Below are positions 1-4,541 of a DNA stretch of 5,234 bases, in pieces. Numbering within the stretch: position 1 is the stretch's first letter; the number at the start of each line of letters is the position of its first letter. Under the pieces are notes generated by a model, which worked only from the letters and a program-made list of their open reading frames with translations, was not told the DNA's origin and did not search any database. The translations under genes were made by a program, and so were the position numbers. The stretch spans positions 1 through 5,234 of the forward strand of contig JAEWME010000193.1 of assembly GCA_023393265.1 (NCBI GenBank), given 5' to 3'. The stretch comes from Bacteroidota bacterium. Its GTDB lineage: Bacteria; Bacteroidota; Bacteroidia; Bacteroidales; Prolixibacteraceae.

Positions 1-2
1 AA

Positions 3-536
3 GGCGTCAGGCATGTTGTTCAGGGCGAACCCGATCCGGAATTTATTCTCAGGGAAGATTTTAATCGCGGAATTGCACGACTAAAGAAATTCGGGTTGGT
101 TTACGATATCCTGATTACCGAAAATCAATTGCCCAACACAATTCGTTTTGTTGAGCAACATCCGGAGCAACAATTTGTGCTGGATCATATTGCAAAACCG
201 AAAATCAGGCAAAACGAAATTGAAGACTGGCGAACAAACCTGAGCAAGCTGGCGAAGCACCCAAATGTGTCGTGTAAGATCAGTGGCATGGTAACCGAAG
301 CAAATTACAAAACCTGGACAGAAGAACAGTTACAACCCTATTTCGACGCAGTTTTGGATGCCTTTGGGCCGAAGCGGCTCATGTTTGGCACCGACTGGCC
401 GGTTTGCCTGGTTGCAACAAGCTATAAAAATTGGCTGGAGTTGGTTAAAAAGGTCGTTTCAAAATTTAGTGTTGCCGAACAGGAACAAATTCTTTATAAA
501 AATGCTATAACAGTTTATCAATTAGGAAATATATAA
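3..536 (+). CDS. Fuconolactonase-like amidohydrolase (amidohydrolase-2 family), 3' part
   Basis: This is a partial gene: the frame is open to the left edge, so the true start lies upstream and only the last 177 residues are visible. The in-frame TTG at position 96 is not the start, because family-typical sequence (GVRHVVQGEPDPEF, positions 3-44) precedes it. The protein belongs to the COG3618/PF04909 TIM-barrel hydrolases, which open sugar lactones such as L-fuconolactone or L-rhamnonolactone, or related cyclic esters. Visible hallmarks are LDHIAKP (active-site His codon at 186-188), VSCKISGM, and the late-barrel GTDWPVC with the catalytic/metal Asp at 393-395. The N-terminal HxH region is outside the window. 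It lies 3 nt before a zinc dehydrogenase and upstream of an alpha-L-fucosidase, so L-fuconolactone is the most likely substrate (inference). The protein should be cytoplasmic. The family call is firm and the exact substrate is not. Confidence 0.88.
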   Translation, partial: GVRHVVQGEPDPEFILREDFNRGIARLKKFGLVYDILITENQLPNTIRFVEQHPEQQFVLDHIAKPKIRQNEIEDWRTNLSKLAKHPNVSCKISGMVTEANYKTWTEEQLQPYFDAVLDAFGPKRLMFGTDWPVCLVATSYKNWLELVKKVVSKFSVAEQEQILYKNAITVYQLGNI

Positions 537-539
537 AAG

Positions 540-1559
540 ATGAAAGCAATTGAAATTACAAAACCCGGAGAAATGAGTGTGGTGGATAGAGAAATGCCGG
601 TTGTCAGGAATAACGAAATTCTGCTGAAAATAAATTATATCGGATTTTGCGGTTCGGATTTGAGTACCTACCTGGGTAAAAATCCGCTGGTGAAATACCC
701 CAAAGTTCCGGGACATGAGATTTCTGCTACTATTCAGCAATTGGGCGATGAAGTTCCAGCCAAGTTTCAGCTTGGTCAAAAGGTAACGGTTGTTCCATAC
801 ACCAATTGTGGTCATTGTACCTCATGTCGGCAAAAGCGGTTCAATGCCTGCAGGTACAACGAAACGCTCGGAGTTCAGCGTGAAGGAGCCATGGCAGAAT
901 ATATCAGTGTTCCATGGCCGAAAGTAATTGCCGATCCTGAACTTTCGGCTTATCAGTTGGCTTTGGTTGAGCCTCTTACAGTTGGGTTTCATGCCATCGA
1001 TAATGGTAAAGTGACTGATTTGGATACGGTTGTTGTATTTGGCTGCGGCATGATAGGAAGCGGTGCAATTGTCAGGGCAAACCTTCGAGGAGCCACGGTT
1101 ATTGCAGTAGACATTAATGAATCGAAACTTGAAATAGCCAGGTTGCTGGGGGCTACTCACACCATCAACTCAAAAAACCAGAATTTACACGAAGAGATCG
1201 AAAGACTAACCAATGGCGATGGGCCAACTGTTGTTATCGAAGCTGCAGGCAACCCCTTTACCTACAAAGCTGCAATTGATGAAGTGGCTTTTGCCGGTCG
1301 CGTAGTATGCATCGGTTATGCCAAGGATGAAATTGCTTTTCCAACCCGGCTTTGGGTGCAGAAAGAGCTTGAAATCAGTGGCTCAAGGAATGCAAATCCT
1401 TCCGATTTTGAGGCGGTAATAAAATACCTCAAAAGCAGTGGTTTGGACGAAAAGATACTGATTTCTAAAGTTGTGAAACCCAATGAAGCGCCAAATGCCA
1501 TGAAAGAATGGTCGGAAAATCCAGGCGCAATCCTGAAGATTTTGGTGGAGTTTGATTGA
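540..1559 (+). CDS. Zinc-dependent medium-chain alcohol/polyol dehydrogenase, probable sugar-acid or fucose oxidoreductase
   Basis: A complete 339-residue cytoplasmic NAD(P)-dependent dehydrogenase of the zinc MDR family (COG1063, threonine/sorbitol dehydrogenase-like), at the usual length. The N-terminal GroES-like domain carries catalytic-zinc ligands C37, H59 and E60 (VPGHE), and E144 lies in the LVEPL motif. The four structural-zinc cysteines are C90, C93, C96 and C104. The Rossmann fold shows GCGMIG at 168-173, and D191 at the end of the second strand suggests a preference for NAD over NADP. The ATG lies 3 nt after the lactonase stop, so the two are probably co-transcribed and translationally coupled. 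In an oxidative L-fucose pathway it could oxidise L-fucose to the lactone, or act later on 2-keto-3-deoxy-L-fuconate; the sequence does not decide which. Both zinc sites appear intact, so it is not a degenerate copy. Confidence 0.9.
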   Translation: MKAIEITKPGEMSVVDREMPVVRNNEILLKINYIGFCGSDLSTYLGKNPLVKYPKVPGHEISATIQQLGDEVPAKFQLGQKVTVVPYTNCGHCTSCRQKRFNACRYNETLGVQREGAMAEYISVPWPKVIADPELSAYQLALVEPLTVGFHAIDNGKVTDLDTVVVFGCGMIGSGAIVRANLRGATVIAVDINESKLEIARLLGATHTINSKNQNLHEEIERLTNGDGPTVVIEAAGNPFTYKAAIDEVAFAGRVVCIGYAKDEIAFPTRLWVQKELEISGSRNANPSDFEAVIKYLKSSGLDEKILISKVVKPNEAPNAMKEWSENPGAILKILVEFD

Positions 1560-1620
1560 TTCTATCACTTAATTTCTGAATCTGACAATATTCAACAAAT
1601 AACCAATAAAACTGATACTT

Positions 1621-3183
1621 ATGAAAACTGACCGTTCTAAATCTGCACTTTTGATTTGTTTGCTGGTGACATTCGTGGTATTTTCGAGTAATATTGATGC
1701 GCAAAAAGCATTGACCGCCAGGTTTACAACTTCTGACGAGTCGTTCAAAGAGTACCAGTACCCCGATTGGTTTCGCGATGCCAAATTCGGAATATGGGCA
1801 CACTGGGGACCTCAGGCAGTTCCTCGTCAGGGCGACTGGTATGCCAAAAAAATGTACCAGAGTCAGGCTTGGGACTGGAGCAAAAATGCATTCGTCGATA
1901 AACCGGATGAAGATTACACTTATCATGTAGCCCATTACGGCCATCCGTCCAAATTCGGGTACAAGGATATTATTCCACTTTGGAAGGCAGAACGCTGGGA
2001 TCCGGAGAAACTGATGGCTTTATACAAAAAAGTGGGTGCCAAATACTTTGTGAGCATGGGAACCCACCACGACAATTTTTTCCTTTGGAACTCAAAACTT
2101 CATCGCTGGAATTCGGTGAACATGGGTCCGAAGAAAGACGTGGTTGGCCTATGGCAAAAAGCCGCCAAAAAAGAAGGCCTGCGGTTTGGAGTTTCTGAGC
2201 ATCTGGGAGCAAGTTATACCTGGTTCCAGAGTGCGCGCGGAGCTGACAAAACGGGTCCTTTGGCAGGTGTTCCGTACGACGGCAACGATGAGCGTTATGC
2301 CGACTTGTACCACCGCAAAGCCGCGCCGGACGACAACGCCTGGCTGACCAAAGATCCGGAAAACCAGAAGGAATGGCTTTCAATGATCACAGAATTGGTT
2401 GACAATTACAAGCCCGATTTGCTTTATTCTGACAGTGAATTACCGTTTGGCGAAATTGGAAGAACACTGTTAGCGCATTACTACAATCAAAGTGCGTCCT
2501 CAAATAATGGAAAAACAGATGTTGTTTATACCTGTAAATTGAGACCATCTGAAGGTCGCTGGGTGCAGGATGTTGAACGTGGGGCGTTGGATTCAATCAG
2601 TCCATATCCTTGGCAAACCGATACTTCAATAGGAGATTGGTTTTATCGCACCGGACAGAAATATATGACTGGAACTGAAGTCATCCAAATGCTGGTTGAT
2701 ATTGTCAGTAAAAATGGTAACCTGCTTTTAAACGTTGTGCAAACTCCTGAAGGTGATCTCGAACCGGATGTATTGGCTATTCTTGACGAAATTGCTGCAT
2801 GGACGCCTGTCAATGGTGAAGGTATTTATGGCTCCCGTCCGTGGAAGATTTATGGTGAAGGGCCATCGACTTCCAAAAATCAGGCAAAAGGTCAATTCGG
2901 TGGCGTGAGAGATGTACGGCCCTATGGATCAATGGATGTTCGCTTCACCACCAAAGGAGGAAATGTATATGCTTTCTGCATGGAGCATCCTGAAAATGAT
3001 GTTCGCATTGTTTCGCTTGGCAATAAGTCAAAAGTTAGCCAAAGCAAAGTGACTTCAGTAAAAATGTTGGGAAGTAACGAAAAGTTGAAATGGATTCAGA
3101 CGGACGACGCGTTGGTCATTTCAAGACCATCAAAGTATCCTGATTGGAAAGTGGTAACTTTCAAGATTGAATTTCAGAAATAA
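1621..3183 (+). CDS. Secreted GH29 alpha-L-fucosidase
   Basis: A 520-residue exo-glycosidase that releases terminal L-fucose from glycans by a retaining mechanism. Residues 1-27 form a signal peptide (Lys/Arg, then a hydrophobic run at about 9-22, with likely cleavage after IDA27 before Q28). There is no lipobox, so it should be periplasmic or exported. GH29 landmarks appear in order: DAKFGIWAHWG (53-63, H61), YFVSMGTHHDNF (142-153, H149/H150), PDLLYSDSE (265-273, probable nucleophile D271), DVERG (317-321, candidate acid/base E319), SPYPWQTDTSIGDWFY (327-342) and NGNLLLN (365-371). The region from about 410 to the end looks like the usual C-terminal beta-sandwich. It starts 61 nt after the dehydrogenase with no obvious Shine-Dalgarno sequence, as is common in Bacteroidota, and may share that operon. 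The stop codon is almost immediately followed by a hairpin terminator. Catalytic assignments rest on motif position, not on alignment. Confidence 0.93.
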   Translation: MKTDRSKSALLICLLVTFVVFSSNIDAQKALTARFTTSDESFKEYQYPDWFRDAKFGIWAHWGPQAVPRQGDWYAKKMYQSQAWDWSKNAFVDKPDEDYTYHVAHYGHPSKFGYKDIIPLWKAERWDPEKLMALYKKVGAKYFVSMGTHHDNFFLWNSKLHRWNSVNMGPKKDVVGLWQKAAKKEGLRFGVSEHLGASYTWFQSARGADKTGPLAGVPYDGNDERYADLYHRKAAPDDNAWLTKDPENQKEWLSMITELVDNYKPDLLYSDSELPFGEIGRTLLAHYYNQSASSNNGKTDVVYTCKLRPSEGRWVQDVERGALDSISPYPWQTDTSIGDWFYRTGQKYMTGTEVIQMLVDIVSKNGNLLLNVVQTPEGDLEPDVLAILDEIAAWTPVNGEGIYGSRPWKIYGEGPSTSKNQAKGQFGGVRDVRPYGSMDVRFTTKGGNVYAFCMEHPENDVRIVSLGNKSKVSQSKVTSVKMLGSNEKLKWIQTDDALVISRPSKYPDWKVVTFKIEFQK

Positions 3184-3184
3184 A

Positions 3185-3214
3185 AAAAGCTGAGGCCCCT
3201 GACCATCAGCTTTT
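3185..3214. terminator. Bidirectional intrinsic terminator between the fucosidase and the minus-strand riboswitch RNA
   Basis: A perfect 9-bp stem, AAAAGCTGA (3185-3193) with TCAGCTTTT (3206-3214), encloses a 12-nt loop. On the plus strand it begins one base after the fucosidase stop but is followed by only four T's. On the minus strand the stem ends in seven consecutive T's (complement of 3182-3188), so it is the stronger terminator for transcription coming from the riboswitch. It most likely serves both convergent transcripts. Confidence 0.82.
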
Positions 3215-3226
3215 ACAACAGTTACA

Positions 3227-3255
3227 TGGTTTGCGGCATGGCAGCGCCCAAACCA
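3227..3255 (-). other. Extra hairpin between riboswitch and terminator
   Basis: A 7-bp inverted repeat TGGTTTG (3227-3233) / CAAACCA (3249-3255) continues inward, after a one-base bulge, with GGC (3235-3237) / GCC (3246-3248). The loop is 8 nt. It would fold on either strand. It sits between the L13-like hairpin and the terminator of the minus-strand transcript, so that RNA appears structured throughout. Its function is unknown; it could be part of the expression platform or a domain of a non-coding RNA. Confidence 0.55.
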
Positions 3256-3273
3256 ATGAAGCCAGGGATTTTG

Positions 3274-3466
3274 GCTCTTACCCCGAAAGCTTCTCGTTTC
3301 AGGCAGGTCTTCTGGCTTTCCTGGTTTTTGTCTGCCTTCCCAACTGCCAGATGGCGGCCAGTGGCTCAAATTGACTAAACCTCCTTGCGGATACAGGATT
3401 ACAGCTGCGGGGACAGCTCCTGATTTAAACAGGATTCCCTTTTCATTCCGGATAACCGGAAACCTA
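3274..3466 (-). ncRNA. Cobalamin (B12) riboswitch
   Basis: Read on the minus strand, this stretch carries the conserved blocks of the cobalamin riboswitch family (Rfam RF00174) in the right order. They are an opening AGGT (3465-3462), AGGGAATCC (3440-3432), the L5 arm AGCTGTCCCCGCAGCT (3418-3403), GAGCCACTGGCC (3367-3356, containing the GCCACTG element), GGGAAGGC (3341-3334), and the closing AGAAGACCTGCCT near 3313-3301. ACCT at 3308-3305 in that last block can pair with the opening AGGT. Directly downstream, 3290-3274 forms a 5-bp hairpin whose loop CGGGG complements CCCCG in L5, as expected of the L5-L13 kissing interaction. These elements bind a cobalamin in the nascent RNA and usually repress B12 uptake or synthesis genes. 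No such gene follows here: transcription heads towards the fucosidase 3' end. Identification is strong; the regulatory target is unknown. Confidence 0.93.
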
Positions 3467-3477
3467 TAACACAGATG

Positions 3478-3485
3478 CAATGATA
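3478..3485 (-). promoter_or_regulatory. Possible -7 element for the riboswitch transcript
   Basis: On the minus strand the octamer TATCATTG matches the Bacteroidota -7 consensus TAnnTTTG except for one base. It lies about 12 nt before the first riboswitch base pair, as expected for a leader beginning at the aptamer. No clear TTTG -33 element is found at 19-21 nt upstream, so support is weak. Confidence 0.28.
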
Positions 3486-3494
3486 CTCAGAATT

Positions 3495-3506
3495 TCTGCA
3501 TGCAGA
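3495..3506. repeat. 12-bp perfect palindrome in the divergent intergenic region
   Basis: TCTGCATGCAGA is a perfect palindrome. It lies just upstream of the candidate minus-strand -7 element, overlapping where a -33 element or operator would be expected. It could be a binding site for a dimeric regulator. A single short palindrome can also arise by chance. Confidence 0.3.
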
Positions 3507-3599
3507 TATTTCTTTATGGTTAAGAAATTAAGAAGTTACAGACAGAGACCGATCTTTATTCCAGAAATTCTTAAAAAAAGCTAAATCGACTGGAAGCCT

Positions 3600-3617
3600 C
3601 GAAATATTGAGATTTCG
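3600..3617. repeat. Short inverted repeat upstream of the lipoprotein promoter
   Basis: CGAAAT (3600-3605) and ATTTCG (3612-3617) form a 6-bp inverted repeat with a 6-nt spacer. It lies immediately upstream of the TAACTTTG promoter element, in the -33 zone where no good TTTG is seen. It may be an operator or activator site, but there is no further support. Confidence 0.25.
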
Positions 3618-3620
3618 GAT

Positions 3621-3628
3621 TAACTTTG
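3621..3628 (+). promoter_or_regulatory. Bacteroidota-type -7 promoter element for the lipoprotein operon
   Basis: TAACTTTG matches the TAnnTTTG consensus at every fixed position and lies 22 nt before the ATG at 3651. This would give a short leader. A TTTG -33 box is not evident at the usual spacing, so the promoter may be weak or activator-dependent. It would drive the three rightward genes. Confidence 0.5.
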
Positions 3629-3650
3629 GAGCAGAATTTTAAAATTCAGG

Positions 3651-4031
3651 ATGAAATACTTGGTGCGTATATGGGTCATTGTCATTTTGGGGCTTGGGCT
3701 TTATTCCTGCTCCGAAACCAATGTCAGGAAGCCGGAAAAGCTGATAGAGAGGGACAAGTTTGAAAAAATGCTGACTGATATTTATATGGTTCAGGGAATA
3801 ACAAATATGAATACGCAAAACGCTGAGCTGAAGAAAATTTCGCAGACGGATCTGTATTATTCTGTCCTGAAAAAATACGATGTTGCCGACACTGTTTTTA
3901 TCCGTTCACTGATTTATTATTCCAGTTTCCCGAAGGAGTACGAGAAAATGCAAAACGAAATCATGGATCAGCTAAACGAGACTGGCGATCAGTTCCGTCC
4001 CAAGGAAAAACTGAACGTTACCAAAGAATGA
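3651..4031 (+). CDS. Small DUF4296-like lipoprotein
   Basis: A 126-residue protein with a lipoprotein signal: basic start, hydrophobic core at about 4-17, and lipobox LYSC with the lipidated cysteine at C20. The mature part resembles the Bacteroidota DUF4296 family, with the pattern KPEKLIERDKFEKMLTDIYMVQG at about 27-49, followed by a mostly helical region including a YY.VLKKYDV-like stretch and a charged tail. It should sit in the membrane facing the periplasm. Its biochemical role is unknown. It follows a consensus TAnnTTTG promoter element, and its stop overlaps the next start by 4 nt (ATGA), which suggests translational coupling. DUF4296 genes are commonly found beside housekeeping genes such as dihydroorotase, which does not settle function. 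The family call comes from remembered pattern, not a profile search. Confidence 0.78.
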   Translation: MKYLVRIWVIVILGLGLYSCSETNVRKPEKLIERDKFEKMLTDIYMVQGITNMNTQNAELKKISQTDLYYSVLKKYDVADTVFIRSLIYYSSFPKEYEKMQNEIMDQLNETGDQFRPKEKLNVTKE

Positions 4032-4507
4032 AAAAACTAGCGGCCAACTATGTCGTAACCGATTCGGGCGAGTTTCTGAAAAACAGTCTGCTGGTTACCG
4101 ACGACGATGGAACCGTTTTGGAGTATATCGATACCCGTGGTCAACTCGCCGAAATAGCTCAACTCATTTTTTACAACGGAATTTTGCTGGCCTCTTTTCG
4201 CTTCATCAAAGTTCGTGATTCAATCTCGTTTGACGATTCTGATTCCCGTTCGTTTGGCGAAGTGATTTTGGCAGGAACCAACGATCAGAAAGAAATCGAT
4301 GTTCCTGGCTGGCTACGCCTCTGTAAAAAGGTTCAGGAGTATTTTCCTGAAATGGCAATTCCCGAAATTTTCATGCGTGTTGCCGATTTACTGGTTAGCG
4401 ATGGCGGATTCAGGAGAGAGAACATGCCGGGTGTATATTTGCTGGCTGGCTCCGATTTGCTGGTTTTGAAACTTTCGACAGGCAGCAAATTGAGGCGAGT
4501 GTTATAA
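4028..4507 (+). CDS. Amidohydrolase-like protein lacking the catalytic barrel
   Basis: A 159-residue cytoplasmic protein with no signal peptide or membrane segment; its start overlaps the lipoprotein stop (ATGA). Residues 1-57 read like the N-terminal beta domain of Bacteroidota metal-dependent amidohydrolases (the TRZ/ATZ, aminofutalosine deaminase-like type): KNSLLVTDDDGTVLEYID and then FYNGILLASF, where the family has GILVPGF followed by the metal-binding NAHCH. Here that metal motif is replaced by RFIKVR. Residues 80-159 resemble the family's C-terminal end: ILAGTND where LGTDSLAS is expected, a helix ending in EYFPEMAIPEIF, then MPGVYLLAGSDLLVLKLS and a final RRVL. About 250 barrel residues appear to be absent. 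It is almost certainly not a hydrolase. It may be a repurposed binding or structural protein, or a decaying gene with an in-frame deletion. The relationship is inferred from remembered family patterns. Confidence 0.6.
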   Translation: MKKLAANYVVTDSGEFLKNSLLVTDDDGTVLEYIDTRGQLAEIAQLIFYNGILLASFRFIKVRDSISFDDSDSRSFGEVILAGTNDQKEIDVPGWLRLCKKVQEYFPEMAIPEIFMRVADLLVSDGGFRRENMPGVYLLAGSDLLVLKLSTGSKLRRVL

Positions 4508-4541
4508 ATTGAATTGTTTGTTGCTTTTACGATAGAAACCA

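Larger units (their letters stand above)
3182..3472 (-). ncRNA. Predicted stand-alone riboswitch-containing transcript
   Basis: Inferred minus-strand RNA of roughly 290 nt, running from just upstream of the riboswitch core to the seven-T terminator. It contains the aptamer, the L13-like hairpin, a second hairpin (3255-3227) and the terminator. The frame open on this strand across 3130-3480 simply runs through the riboswitch and terminator and resembles no protein. The transcript could be a B12-responsive small RNA, an attenuated antisense RNA against the fucosidase 3' end, or a leftover leader whose gene was lost. The start point is a guess from a weak promoter match. Confidence 0.45.

Noticed and set aside
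96..98. TTG as a start codon for the lactonase
   Set aside because: Conserved family sequence continues in frame upstream to the window edge, so the gene begins outside the window.
822..1160. Minus-strand open frame opposite the dehydrogenase
   Set aside because: It lies entirely within a gene with intact zinc and nucleotide-binding motifs on the plus strand and has no family features of its own.
1560..1620. A separate promoter or terminator between dehydrogenase and fucosidase
   Set aside because: The 61-nt AT-rich gap shows no hairpin with a T-run and no good TAnnTTTG match, so a shared operon is the simpler reading.
1465..2383. Minus-strand open frames opposite the fucosidase 5' half
   Set aside because: Shadows of the GH29 coding sequence; no start signals or recognisable domains.
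3222..3239. Minus-strand micro-ORF encoding MPQTM between riboswitch and terminator
   Set aside because: Only five codons, no ribosome-binding site, and its start lies inside the hairpin at 3227-3255; a leader peptide cannot be excluded but is not supported.
3130..3480. Minus-strand open frame of 116 codons across the fucosidase 3' end and the intergenic region
   Set aside because: It translates the riboswitch and terminator sequence, has no recognisable domain, and the RNA elements fully explain the conservation visible there.
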